Shown here: in pieces, positions 40,323 to 48,739 of the stretch | How the letters are laid out: each line of letters begins with the position of its first letter | Position numbering within the stretch: position 1 is the first letter of the stretch | Assembly (NCBI GenBank): GCA_002720865.1 | Contig: PBIO01000014.1 | Span: forward strand, 186,001-250,000 | Length of the DNA: 64,000 nucleotides | Direction of reading: 5' to 3' | Source of the DNA: Halobacteriovorax sp. | GTDB lineage: Bacteria; Bdellovibrionota; Bacteriovoracia; Bacteriovoracales; Bacteriovoracaceae | The notes under the pieces: generated by a model | What the model was told of the DNA's origin: nothing | Databases searched by the model: none | Seen by the model: only the letters and a program-made list of their open reading frames with translations | Translations under genes and position numbers: made by a program

Positions 40323-40685
40323 ATGTCTTCCGAAAAATATCTTAAGTCTAGTCGCCTTTTAACAAAGGGCGACTTCGCACATTTAAAATCGAATTCTTCG
40401 GTTTCAAAATCGAAATGGTTAATGGCTTTCTATAAAGAAGGTTTAAACAGCTCCAGAGATACAAGAGTAGGCATTAGTGCTTCTAAGAAAGTAGGCAACG
40501 CTGTTAAGAGAAATAGGGTTAAAAGGCAAGTTAGAGAATTCTTCCGAAAGTCAGAATTTAAAAGCCTAGGAAAAGATATCTTAGTTGTCGTCCATCCTAA
40601 ATTTTATAAAGACGATTCGGTCTCTGTATCTGAAAAAATCAATAACTCAATGAATCAGATTTTTAGTAGAATTCCTAATGGCTAA
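40323..40685 (+). CDS. rnpA: Ribonuclease P protein component
   Basis: 120 residues. The hallmark RNR box reads KKVGNAVKRNRVKRQVREFFR; the N-terminus LLTKGDFAHL is also typical. It assists RNase P RNA in cutting tRNA 5' leaders. It is encoded between rpmH and yidD and overlaps yidD by 8 bp. Confidence 0.95.
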   Translation: MSSEKYLKSSRLLTKGDFAHLKSNSSVSKSKWLMAFYKEGLNSSRDTRVGISASKKVGNAVKRNRVKRQVREFFRKSEFKSLGKDILVVVHPKFYKDDSVSVSEKINNSMNQIFSRIPNG

Positions 40686-40908
40686 AGTCGCTAATTTTTT
40701 AATTCTCATTTATCAAAAACTAATCTCTCCACTTCTTGGACCAAGGTGTCGTTATTATCCAAGTTGTTCAGAATATTCAAAGCAATGCTTTGATAAGTTT
40801 CCTTTTTGCGTCGCCTTATGGTATTCCATTTTGCGAATTCTAAGATGTCATCCGTTTAAAGACGGCGGGTTTGATCCCGTCCCTGAAAAAGGATGCCGCC
40901 TACATTAA
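40678..40908 (+). CDS. yidD: Membrane protein insertion efficiency factor YidD
   Basis: 76 residues. The family signature YQKLISPLLGPRCRYYPSCSEYS with later LRILRCHPFKDGGFDPVP is complete. It is a small basic protein at the inner face of the membrane that aids YidC-dependent insertion. Placed directly before yidC. Confidence 0.95.
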   Translation: MAKVANFLILIYQKLISPLLGPRCRYYPSCSEYSKQCFDKFPFCVALWYSILRILRCHPFKDGGFDPVPEKGCRLH

Positions 40909-40920
40909 TTGGTGTAATTT

Positions 40921-42405
40921 ATGAATAATGATCAAAGACGAATGTTTCTTGCTGTAGCACTTTCCGCTGCTGTTCTTTTTATATGGCAGGCTTATTTTGC
41001 TCCAAAGGATCAATTTGGAACAAAGAAATCTAGTGTAACTACTGCTGTAAAAAATACTGTAGAACCCACTAAAAATAATCCAACAACAGACAATTCAAAT
41101 ACGACAACTTCAAATCCTGTTAGCAATACAACAGCCCCTTCTGAAGAATTAAAAACATATACTCTTGAGAATGAGAAGGGACATATAACTCTTAATAATA
41201 GTTTAGGGATTGTTGATTTTTCGAATGCTGATGCAAAATATGATTTTAAAAAGGTTGTTGGAGAAAATGATTCTCCTTTTAAAATCTTCGTAAAGGTTAA
41301 TGGTAAGTATACAAGAGTTTATATAGACCTCATTCAAGAAGGGAATACCTTAAGAGGTAGAAACGATGCTTTAGGATTAAACTTCCTCGGAACTCTTGAT
41401 CAAGACGAAAGATTTAGGTTTAACTTAACCTCAGGAACTCCTTTAGCTTATAGAATTGAATTTCAATCAGAAGAAAAAATGCTTGATAACCGCCAAGTTA
41501 GATATTTTACTTTCTTAGGTAATAAAGACGTAGAAAGGTTTGAAGTTGGTGATGAGGATAGTTTTGACGGCCAAATGAAATGGGTAGGTCTAGATTTTAA
41601 TTTTCATCTTTTCGCTACTGTATTTGACAATAAAAAGGTCGTAAGGACAGTAAATAAGAACGGTCTTTTAACTGTTGATATTGTTGAGCCGACCCAGTCA
41701 CTTGATACTTATTTTATTTTCGTTAAGAAGAATTACGACCTACTGGCGAAGCTAGGGGATAACCTTCAGTTAAGTGTCGATTTTGGTATATTTGGTATTT
41801 TGGCCGTTCCAATTTTAAGAGGAATTCAATTTGTTTATAAGTATATTCCTAATTATGGCGTTGGAATTATTCTACTAACAATACTTCTTAGAATTATAAC
41901 TTTTCCTCTTTATTACAAATCTATTGTAAGCATGAAGAAGATGCAGAAAGTGCAGCCAGAATTAACTAAGCTAAAGGAAAAATTTAAAGATGATCCACAG
42001 AGAATGCAAAAAGAAACTATGGAGCTTTTTAAAAGGGCTGGTGCAAATCCATTAGGTGGTTGCTTTCCAATGCTATTACAAATGCCAATTTTCTTTGCTT
42101 TTTACCAGGTACTTTATAATGCCGTTGAGTTAGTGAATGCACCTTTTATGGGTTGGATTTCTGACTTAAGCACAAAAGATCCTCTTTATATTTTACCAGT
42201 GGCCATGGCCATTGCTATGTTTGCTCAACAAAAACTAACTCCTACAACATCAGTAGATCCAACACAGCAAAAAATTATGATGGCAATGCCGCTAATTTTT
42301 GGATTTATTATGAAGGATCTTCCATCTGGACTTGTGCTTTATATTTTTGTTTCGACTTTATTTGGCATAATTCAGCAGCTGATCGTTTACAAAGCTACAG
42401 ACTGA
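40921..42405 (+). CDS. yidC: Membrane protein insertase YidC
   Basis: 494 residues. One N-terminal membrane helix, an Asn/Thr/Ser-rich linker (~35-75), a periplasmic beta domain (~80-285), then the insertase core with five helices. The cytoplasmic coiled hairpin SMKKMQKVQPELTKLKEKF and GGCFPMLLQMPIFFAFYQVL are diagnostic. It inserts membrane proteins alone or with SecYEG, including subunit c of ATP synthase. Confidence 0.96.
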   Translation: MNNDQRRMFLAVALSAAVLFIWQAYFAPKDQFGTKKSSVTTAVKNTVEPTKNNPTTDNSNTTTSNPVSNTTAPSEELKTYTLENEKGHITLNNSLGIVDFSNADAKYDFKKVVGENDSPFKIFVKVNGKYTRVYIDLIQEGNTLRGRNDALGLNFLGTLDQDERFRFNLTSGTPLAYRIEFQSEEKMLDNRQVRYFTFLGNKDVERFEVGDEDSFDGQMKWVGLDFNFHLFATVFDNKKVVRTVNKNGLLTVDIVEPTQSLDTYFIFVKKNYDLLAKLGDNLQLSVDFGIFGILAVPILRGIQFVYKYIPNYGVGIILLTILLRIITFPLYYKSIVSMKKMQKVQPELTKLKEKFKDDPQRMQKETMELFKRAGANPLGGCFPMLLQMPIFFAFYQVLYNAVELVNAPFMGWISDLSTKDPLYILPVAMAIAMFAQQKLTPTTSVDPTQQKIMMAMPLIFGFIMKDLPSGLVLYIFVSTLFGIIQQLIVYKATD

Positions 42406-42406
42406 G

Positions 42407-43831
42407 ATGGAGTGGCTGGTATCAAAAGACCCGATAATTGCCTGTAGTAGTGGAGCTACTGAAAATACGGCAATCTCGGTTATTAGAATATCAGGCATAG
42501 AGAAATTAGTAGATCTGCAAGAGTTCTTCACAAAAGATCTTAATAAAGTAGAACCAAATAGAGCCTATCTTAGTAAAATTGTTTCAAACGATCGTTACTT
42601 AGACGAAATATTATTTACTTATTTCAAGGCACCAAATTCTTTTAATGGTGAAAGCATTCTTGAGCTAAGTGTTCACGGTAATCCTCTAAATATTAAGAAT
42701 ATAATAGGTCTTTTTAATTCCGTAGGAATTCGAAACGCTAATCCAGGTGAAATATCCTATAGAGCGCTTAGAAATAATAAGTTAACAATGTCTCAAGTTG
42801 AGGGATTAGATACACTTTTAAATGCAAATTCCACTGATATTATAGAGCAAGGATTAAAAAATTTAGGGGGAGCTCTTCAGAGGGAATTTATAAAACTGCG
42901 GGAGTTGTATTTACACCTAAGGGGATCAGTAGAAATTCTAATAGATTTTTCTGATGATGTTGGAGAAGAAGACTCGCTTAAAAATCTAAGAAGAAGCTTT
43001 GAAGATTTTTTTAACTTCATAAGTAAGTTAGAGCAAAGGACTAAGACACCAAGGAATCATTTACTTAAGCCAAAGGTAGTTCTGATTGGAAAAACAAACG
43101 CTGGGAAAAGCACTCTTTTTAATAAGCTATTAAATAATGAAAGGGCGATAGTTTCTGAAATTCATGGAACAACCAGGGATTATGTAACAGAATACTTTGA
43201 TGCCTCTGGGGTTGAATTCCAGCTTGTTGATACGGCAGGTTTGCGTGAAAGTGAAGATCAGATAGAAGTTCAAGGGATCCGCCTTTCAAAAGAACTCTAT
43301 AATGATGCCTTTTTTAAAATTTTGGTTGTAAACCCAGTAGATTCAAGCGAGTTTTTGCCCCAAGATTTACCACCCGATGCCGTTATATTTACTCATTCTG
43401 ATAACCCCGATTTTGATTCTAAATTAAGTGATTATAAAGACTTATGTAAGGATATTGCTTGTTTTCATTCTGGTTCTATAGGACCAGATGTAGTTTTTGG
43501 TCCTATAGGACCGGGGTTTAAAATTGGTCCTATAGGACCAAAACAAGGTGGTCCTATAGAACCACTTAAGCCAATTAAAGATCATATTTTCAATAAATAC
43601 AGAGGCTTAACAAAAACGAACCCTATACTTCCTGAAAGACAACGTAATAATATTAAAGACTTATACAAAAAGGTGGAGTACTTATCTCAAGTACTTTTAA
43701 CGCAAGGTGATATGGGTATAATATCTAGTGAAATCAACAACTTAGATGAGTCTGTAAATGCTCTATTAGGTATTACAACACCTGATGATGTTTTAAATAA
43801 TATATTCAGTAATTTTTGCATCGGAAAATAG
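42407..43831 (+). CDS. mnmE: tRNA modification GTPase MnmE with repeat insertion
   Basis: 474 residues. MnmE and MnmG modify wobble U34 of tRNA. The N-terminal folate-binding domain (SVHGNPL, LDTLLNANS) is followed by the G domain: G1 GKTNAGKST near 228-236, G2 GTTRD, G3 DTAGLR. The usual NKxD (G4) is THSD, and the SAKTG (G5) zone is occupied by residues 356-386, where four GPIGP-type units are encoded by DNA palindromes. The C-terminal FCIGK with its modifying Cys is intact. An orthodox ATG start follows yidC by one base. Probably active, though the altered G4/G5 may change GTP handling. Confidence 0.92.
   Translation: MEWLVSKDPIIACSSGATENTAISVIRISGIEKLVDLQEFFTKDLNKVEPNRAYLSKIVSNDRYLDEILFTYFKAPNSFNGESILELSVHGNPLNIKNIIGLFNSVGIRNANPGEISYRALRNNKLTMSQVEGLDTLLNANSTDIIEQGLKNLGGALQREFIKLRELYLHLRGSVEILIDFSDDVGEEDSLKNLRRSFEDFFNFISKLEQRTKTPRNHLLKPKVVLIGKTNAGKSTLFNKLLNNERAIVSEIHGTTRDYVTEYFDASGVEFQLVDTAGLRESEDQIEVQGIRLSKELYNDAFFKILVVNPVDSSEFLPQDLPPDAVIFTHSDNPDFDSKLSDYKDLCKDIACFHSGSIGPDVVFGPIGPGFKIGPIGPKQGGPIEPLKPIKDHIFNKYRGLTKTNPILPERQRNNIKDLYKKVEYLSQVLLTQGDMGIISSEINNLDESVNALLGITTPDDVLNNIFSNFCIGK
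43472..43563 (+). repeat. Array of four palindromes (GGTCCTATAGGACC type) inside mnmE
   Basis: Units start at 43472 (GGTTCTATAGGACC), 43499 and 43526 (both perfect GGTCCTATAGGACC) and 43550 (GGTCCTATAGAACC). Spacings are 27, 27 and 24 bp, so all are read in the same frame as Gly-Pro/Ser-Ile-Gly/Glu-Pro. The third is an 18-bp perfect palindrome, TTGGTCCTATAGGACCAA. The bases between units are not repeated. This has the form of a cluster of protein-binding sites rather than a coding repeat. Confidence 0.9.
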
Positions 43832-43848
43832 CTTAAATAGACTTTATA

Positions 43849-43864
43849 AGTTCCACGTGGAACA
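43849..43864. promoter_or_regulatory. parS: parS-type centromere site
   Basis: AGTTCCACGTGGAACA contains the 14-bp palindrome GTTCCACGTGGAAC and matches 15 of 16 bases of the second site found here. It resembles the chromosomal ParB site TGTTTCACGTGAAACA, and especially its CC/GG variant. It lies between mnmE and mnmG, 2.6 kb from parA. Confidence 0.85.
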
Positions 43865-43886
43865 TTGAGCTTTGAGGCTCATATAT

Positions 43887-45740
43887 ATGAACAATTATAA
43901 TTTCGATATTTTAATCGTTGGTGGTGGTCACGCTGGCTGCGAGGCTGCCTTTGCCGCTTCGGAGTTCGATCTTTCTGTAGGTTTAGTTTCTATGCCTGGA
44001 GTCCCGCTTGCCTCGGCTCCTTGTAATCCAGCCGTTGGTGGAGTTGGTAAAGGTCAAGTTGTTCGCGAGTTGGATGCTCTTGGCGGCCTAATGCCAAGGC
44101 TTACTGACTTCTCGGGTATACAGTTTAGAATTTTAAATGAATCTAAAGGACCAGCTGTTAGATCTACTAGAGTGCAGATTGATAAAGACAAGTATGCCGA
44201 AAAGGCCTATGAGATTTTATCTAAGAGAGATGGCTTAACTCTTGTGGGTGCCACTGTTCTTAAGATTACTAAGTCGGCTAATGGCTATACTGTAAATTCT
44301 AAAGAAGGGAAGGTTATAACTTCGAAAGTTTTAATTCTCACGGCTGGTACATTTCTAAATGGAAAACTTCATACGGGCTCTCTCCAGGTTGAGGGAGGAA
44401 GGGTAGATTGTGAAAAATCAGTTGGGCTTAGTGAATTAATATCAGCTAAAGGAAAAATTAAGAGATTTAAGACTGGAACACCACCAAGGCTTCTAGGGAA
44501 AACTATAGATTTTTCGAAAATGGAAGCCCAACCAAGTGATGCTAGGGCCATTTGCTTTCATTTTGGCAATAAACCAGATTTTAGACAGCAAAAACAGTTA
44601 GATTGCTATTTAACAAGGACTAACTCTCAAACTTTGTCGTCTATTAGAGATAACAAAGAAAGATCTCCAATATTTAATGGTCAAATTAAAGGAGTGGGTC
44701 CGAGGTACTGTCCTTCAATAGAAGACAAGGCTTTTAGATACCCAGATAAAGATAGCCATCATGTATTTGTTGAGCCCGAGGGATTAGATATTGATACATT
44801 TTATCCAAATGGTATCTCCACCAGTCTACCAGTAGAAGTTCAGGAAGAGTTTTTAAGAACAATTCCAGGTTTAGAAGGGGCTGAGATTGCTATTCCTGGA
44901 TACGCTGTTGAATATGACGTAGTTAACACCGTCGATTTAAAGATTAGTCTTGAACACAAGGAAATTGAGGGCCTTTTTACGGCCGGTCAGCTTAATGGGA
45001 CATCTGGGTACGAAGAAGCAGCTGGGCAAGGGTTTATTGCAGGCATAAATGCGGTTTATCTCTTAAAAGGTCTTGGTACATTTAAGTTAAATAGAAACCA
45101 TAGTTATATTGGCGTAATGATCGAAGACTTAGTAACAAGCGAAAGGGATGAGCCCTACAGGCTTTTTACCGCCAGATCAGAAAGTAGATTATATAATAGA
45201 GAGGATAATACCTACTATAGGTTAGCTCCTTACAGAAAATCTTTAAATCTAAACAATGAAATAGATAATTTTCTTGATAATTACCTAGTTCAAAGAGAAA
45301 TCTTGGTAGATCTCGTTAAAAATAGTGGGTTTAGAGCTACTTCCACATGGAAAGAATACTTCCAGGAAAAAGGCTACGGTAAAATTCAGGAGAACATCAG
45401 CCTAGAAGAACTTATTAAAAGATCTCATTTGGATCCAGAGAAAACTCTATTTGAAGAATTAACCAGAATGGGGATTGCTTTTATCCCACAGGTGGTAAGT
45501 GATGTAGCAAATTCTGTAAAATATGAGGGCTATCTAGAGAGAGCACAAAATCAGCAAGAAAAGCTCTCAAAATTGACCGAGAAAAAGATTAACTGGAAAA
45601 TTCTATGCGAAAATTCAAATATTAGTTACGAATGCCGCCAAAGGATTTTAAAAGTTCAGCCTGAGGATTTTAGCCAGCTCTCAAGGATCAATGGAATTAG
45701 GCCTGCAACTTTAGCTTATGTAGCTTCAAATAGTTTATGA
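43887..45740 (+). CDS. mnmG: tRNA uridine-5-carboxymethylaminomethyl modification enzyme MnmG
   Basis: 617 residues from ATG at 43887; TGAGG lies about nine bases upstream, and the TTG five codons earlier is less likely. FAD site VGGGHAGCEAA near residue 12, NPAVGGVGKGQVVRELDALGG, GTFLNGKLHTG, YCPSIEDK and AGQLNGTSGYEEAAGQG are diagnostic. It works with MnmE on tRNA U34. Confidence 0.96.
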   Translation: MNNYNFDILIVGGGHAGCEAAFAASEFDLSVGLVSMPGVPLASAPCNPAVGGVGKGQVVRELDALGGLMPRLTDFSGIQFRILNESKGPAVRSTRVQIDKDKYAEKAYEILSKRDGLTLVGATVLKITKSANGYTVNSKEGKVITSKVLILTAGTFLNGKLHTGSLQVEGGRVDCEKSVGLSELISAKGKIKRFKTGTPPRLLGKTIDFSKMEAQPSDARAICFHFGNKPDFRQQKQLDCYLTRTNSQTLSSIRDNKERSPIFNGQIKGVGPRYCPSIEDKAFRYPDKDSHHVFVEPEGLDIDTFYPNGISTSLPVEVQEEFLRTIPGLEGAEIAIPGYAVEYDVVNTVDLKISLEHKEIEGLFTAGQLNGTSGYEEAAGQGFIAGINAVYLLKGLGTFKLNRNHSYIGVMIEDLVTSERDEPYRLFTARSESRLYNREDNTYYRLAPYRKSLNLNNEIDNFLDNYLVQREILVDLVKNSGFRATSTWKEYFQEKGYGKIQENISLEELIKRSHLDPEKTLFEELTRMGIAFIPQVVSDVANSVKYEGYLERAQNQQEKLSKLTEKKINWKILCENSNISYECRQRILKVQPEDFSQLSRINGIRPATLAYVASNSL

Positions 45741-46408
45741 TGAAAGAATTCGCGCAAAAGTACCTCGATGTTCTTGAGGGCCCACTAAAAGGTATAAACC
45801 TAACTAGAATTTTAGATTTTGATGATTTTTATAATAAGCAAATAATTGATTCAATACTGCCCTATGAGAACTCAAAAATTTTTCAAGAGTCGATATCTCT
45901 TTCTGATTTAATAATTGATGTCGGCTTTGGTGGTGGTTTTCCACTGGTTCCTTTGGCGGAGTTAAGCCCGAGTAAAAACTTTGTTGGAATTGAATCTAAG
46001 AATAAAAAAGCAGAAGCCGTAAAAGTAATTTGCAATGAGCTTGGTATAGAAAATGTTAGGCCTATGCACGGGAGAATTGAGACATTCGAAATTGATCTAA
46101 CGGCAACGATAATTTTTAAAGCAGTTGGTAAAATACCCGATTGTTTAAAACTTCTTAACGTAACTAAAAAATCCAATGTGTTTTTTTACAAAGGGCCTGG
46201 ACTTTATGAACAGGAAGACTTGTCGAACTTAGGCTCACATATTAAAAAAATTGAAGAACAAACTTTTGAATTGCCCGATGGGTCACAAAGAATTTTAATA
46301 GGTTACAGTATTTCACCTGTTCCACGTGGAACACAAAAAAAGAAATCATCTCAAAAAAACCTTGTCAGAATCTCAGCTCTTAAGACAAAATTGTTTCCAC
46401 ACATATAA
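45737..46408 (+). CDS. rsmG: 16S rRNA (guanine527-N7)-methyltransferase
   Basis: 223 residues. SAM-binding VGFGGGFPLVPLAEL near residue 56, IESKNKKAEAV after it, and an RsmG-like layout; the start overlaps mnmG by 4 bp (ATGA). The C-terminal PVPRGTQ is encoded by a parS palindrome, so this tail is probably shaped by DNA rather than protein selection. Standard gene neighbourhood. Confidence 0.9.
   Translation: MMKEFAQKYLDVLEGPLKGINLTRILDFDDFYNKQIIDSILPYENSKIFQESISLSDLIIDVGFGGGFPLVPLAELSPSKNFVGIESKNKKAEAVKVICNELGIENVRPMHGRIETFEIDLTATIIFKAVGKIPDCLKLLNVTKKSNVFFYKGPGLYEQEDLSNLGSHIKKIEEQTFELPDGSQRILIGYSISPVPRGTQKKKSSQKNLVRISALKTKLFPHI
46318..46333. promoter_or_regulatory. parS: parS-type centromere site within rsmG
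   Basis: TGTTCCACGTGGAACA is a perfect 16-bp palindrome near the 3' end of rsmG, 93 bp before the parA ATG. It shares 15 of 16 bases with the site at 43849. It is the best candidate for ParB loading. Confidence 0.9.
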
Positions 46409-46425
46409 TTCTCCTGGAGAGATAA

Positions 46426-47310
46426 ATGGCTATAATTATTGCATTAGCAAACCAAAAAGGCGGGGTTGGTAAAACGACTTCCACTATTAATATTGCATCG
46501 TGTCTAGCAATAGCTGAGAAAAAGACTCTGTTAATTGACTTAGATCCTCAAGGGAATGCCTCTGTAGGCCTTGGAATACCTAAAGAGTTACATGAAGAAA
46601 AAAATATTTATCATGTAATTATCGGTCAAACTGAACTTAAAGATGCAATCTACGATACAGAATTACCTTTTTTAAAAATTTGCCCATCCGATGGAAACTT
46701 GATTGGTGCAGAGATTGAGCTTGTAAGTGAAATGGCCAGAGAGCAAAAATTAAAAAATGCTTTTGCTACAGTTGCCGACGATTACGATTATATTTTAATC
46801 GATTGCCCACCTTCACTAGGTCTTCTAACTCTAAATGCTTTAAACGCCGCAAATAAATACATAGTTCCTCTTCAGACTGAGTACTATGCAATGGAAGGTT
46901 TTGCTCAACTTCAAAATACTATTAGATTAGTTCGTTCTTCATTAAATCCAGACTTAGAAATGGAAGGTGTTCTTCTTACTATGTTTGATGCAAGAACATC
47001 ACTACATAAACAAGTTAGCGAAGAAATGAGAAATGCTTTTGGTGATAAAGTTTTTAAAACTGTTATCCCTAGAAACGTAAAGCTTTCAGAGTGTCCTTCA
47101 TTTGGAAAACCAATCATCCTTTATGATATTGAGTCTAAAGGATCTGAAGCCTACCTAAATGTTGCTAAAGAAATAATAATGAGAGGCCGTGTTCAAGCTC
47201 CTAGCGAAATAAAAGAGTATGGCTTCGAAGAAATCCCTGAAATTCCGGAAGAGTTATTGGTTGTGGCCAAAGAAAACCAGGAATTAGATCAATCACAAAC
47301 TTTAAATTAA
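46426..47310 (+). CDS. parA: Chromosome partitioning ATPase ParA
   Basis: 294 residues. Deviant Walker A KGGVGKTTSTINIA with the signature Lys near residue 10-17, DLDPQGNASVGLG, and DYILIDCPPSLGLL. Soj-type without an N-terminal regulatory domain, as in chromosomal systems. It forms a gradient that pulls ParB-parS. GGAGAG precedes the ATG; 12 bp before parB. Confidence 0.96.
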   Translation: MAIIIALANQKGGVGKTTSTINIASCLAIAEKKTLLIDLDPQGNASVGLGIPKELHEEKNIYHVIIGQTELKDAIYDTELPFLKICPSDGNLIGAEIELVSEMAREQKLKNAFATVADDYDYILIDCPPSLGLLTLNALNAANKYIVPLQTEYYAMEGFAQLQNTIRLVRSSLNPDLEMEGVLLTMFDARTSLHKQVSEEMRNAFGDKVFKTVIPRNVKLSECPSFGKPIILYDIESKGSEAYLNVAKEIIMRGRVQAPSEIKEYGFEEIPEIPEELLVVAKENQELDQSQTLN

Positions 47311-47322
47311 GAAGAGGAATTT

Positions 47323-48225
47323 ATGGCTAAAAAAATTGCACTAGGAAAAGGAATCGCTTCCCTAATTCAAGAAACTCCCAATGAAATTCTTTCTCAGAGT
47401 TTAAAGGATTTAGATAAAGCTGATGGAAAAAAAGAATCGGAAATGGAAAATAATCCATGTCTAGTTGATATTAATTCTATTGTTGCCAACCCGGGACAGC
47501 CTAGAAAAATCTTTAAAGAAAAAGATCTTGATGAGTTAGCGGAATCCATTAAAGAAAATGGAATCATTCAACCTCTTTTGATTAGTAAGGCAGAAAAGGG
47601 TTTCGAGTTAATAGCAGGTGAACGAAGGTTGAGGGCTGCTAAAAAAGCAGGGCTTGAAAAAGTTCCGGCAATAATAAAAAGAGGAACAGATAAAGACAAA
47701 ATGGTTATGTCTATTATCGAAAATGTTCAGCGTTCTGATCTCAACTGCGTAGAGGAAGCTCTTGCTTATTACAATTTGATGGATGATTTCAAGCTTAGCC
47801 AAGAAGAAGTGGCAAAAAAAGTTGGTAAAGAAAGATCAACAATTGCTAACTTTTTAAGAATACTTAAGCTTCCAAGGGCCGTACTTGAAATGGTCCAAAA
47901 AGATTTTTTAACTTTTGGACATGCTAAAGTTTTAGCTGGTGTTCAAGAAAGAGAAAAAGCAATTAGACTTGGAGAGATGGCAGTTGCTGAGCAATGGTCT
48001 GTAAGAGAACTTGAAAAGAAAGTAAAATCCAATCCAATGCCAAAGTCGGAGCCAAAAAGAAATGTAGAGCTAGAGCAAAAACTAGACGGTCTTAAAGGTA
48101 AGTTAGAGCAGAGAACAGGATTTCATTTTCAAATTAAAGGTAAGAAAGCTGGATCTGGTGAGATTGTCCTTAAATATACTAATGAAGCCGAGTTTAACGA
48201 TATCTTTGAATACTTAATGAAGTAA
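47323..48225 (+). CDS. parB: Chromosome partitioning protein ParB
   Basis: 300 residues. N-terminal ParA-interaction motif KGIASLIQ near residue 9; ParB/Srx CTPase domain with NPGQPRKIF, GIIQPLLI and GERRLRAAKKAGL, then ENVQRSDLN; helix-turn-helix LSQEEVAKKVGKERSTIANFLRIL; C-terminal dimer domain. It binds parS and spreads as a CTP-dependent clamp. Confidence 0.96.
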   Translation: MAKKIALGKGIASLIQETPNEILSQSLKDLDKADGKKESEMENNPCLVDINSIVANPGQPRKIFKEKDLDELAESIKENGIIQPLLISKAEKGFELIAGERRLRAAKKAGLEKVPAIIKRGTDKDKMVMSIIENVQRSDLNCVEEALAYYNLMDDFKLSQEEVAKKVGKERSTIANFLRILKLPRAVLEMVQKDFLTFGHAKVLAGVQEREKAIRLGEMAVAEQWSVRELEKKVKSNPMPKSEPKRNVELEQKLDGLKGKLEQRTGFHFQIKGKKAGSGEIVLKYTNEAEFNDIFEYLMK

Positions 48226-48245
48226 GTGGTCCTATAGAACCACTT
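48224..48245. repeat. Fifth copy of the CTATAG-centred palindrome, after parB
   Basis: A 22-bp near-palindrome starting within the parB stop. Its central 18 bases, GTGGTCCTATAGAACCAC, are identical to the fourth unit of the mnmE array. Outside coding sequence it can have no protein role, which supports a DNA function for all copies. Confidence 0.9.
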
Positions 48246-48259
48246 TAGGTGATGTGATA

Positions 48260-48601
48260 ATGCAAGGTGTTAAAGGTGAGATTTCAGCCATTATTGAAGA
48301 GGGCTGTAAATTTGAAGGTAATTTAAGCTTTAATGGTGTCGCCAGAATTGCTGGCATAGTGAATGGCTCGGTCTTTTCAAATGATACGGTTATTGTCTCT
48401 GAGGGCGCCATAGTGAATGCCGATATCAACGCTAATATTATTCTTATTTCTGGTACCGTAAAAGGCAATGTAAAAGCGACATCTCGCGTCGAGATTATTA
48501 AGCCCGCAAGATTTGAAGGAACCATAACAACTCCTAGTCTTATCGTGGAAGAGGGCGTTATTTTTCACGGTACAACAAAGATGGCCGATAATAAGCAATA
48601 G
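48260..48601 (+). CDS. Bactofilin family cytoskeletal protein
   Basis: 113 residues from ATG 48260 (AGGTG upstream; a GTG two codons earlier is possible). The whole length is the beta-helical bactofilin fold: repeated hydrophobic strands such as CKFEGNLSFNGVARIAGIVNG, ADINANIILISGTVKGNV and ARFEGTITTPSLIVEEG. Bactofilins polymerise without nucleotide and can scaffold ParAB or cell-wall enzymes. Its position directly after parAB fits such a role; the name bacA is not asserted. Confidence 0.9.
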   Translation: MQGVKGEISAIIEEGCKFEGNLSFNGVARIAGIVNGSVFSNDTVIVSEGAIVNADINANIILISGTVKGNVKATSRVEIIKPARFEGTITTPSLIVEEGVIFHGTTKMADNKQ

Positions 48602-48658
48602 TTATTATGGCGCGTAAACTTTTTCCTACGAAACGTATTTAGTCCGGCTAAATCGTCC

Positions 48659-48687
48659 TTGACGATACTCTAGCTAGGCTTTATTAC
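48659..48687 (+). promoter_or_regulatory. Candidate sigma-70 promoter of the atpF'-atpC operon
   Basis: TTGACG (48659-48664), a 17-bp spacer and TATTAC (48682-48687), about 50 bp before the first gene. Two small inverted repeats lie just before it: ATTTAG/CTAAAT (48637-48653) and CGTC/GACG. Confidence 0.5.
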
Positions 48688-48739
48688 TTAACTTCAATTT
48701 CAAGAACTTACTTAGTTATCTGGTCGACCGAGGATGTTT

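Noticed and set aside
43472-43563. CRISPR-like or collagen-like repeat
   Set aside because: Units are short palindromes with 10-13 bp spacers, not 20-40 bp repeats; four GPIGP units are too few for a collagen fold, and an identical copy is non-coding.
48377-48598. Minus-strand ORF opposite the bactofilin gene
   Set aside because: Shadow of a clear bactofilin; no start signal.
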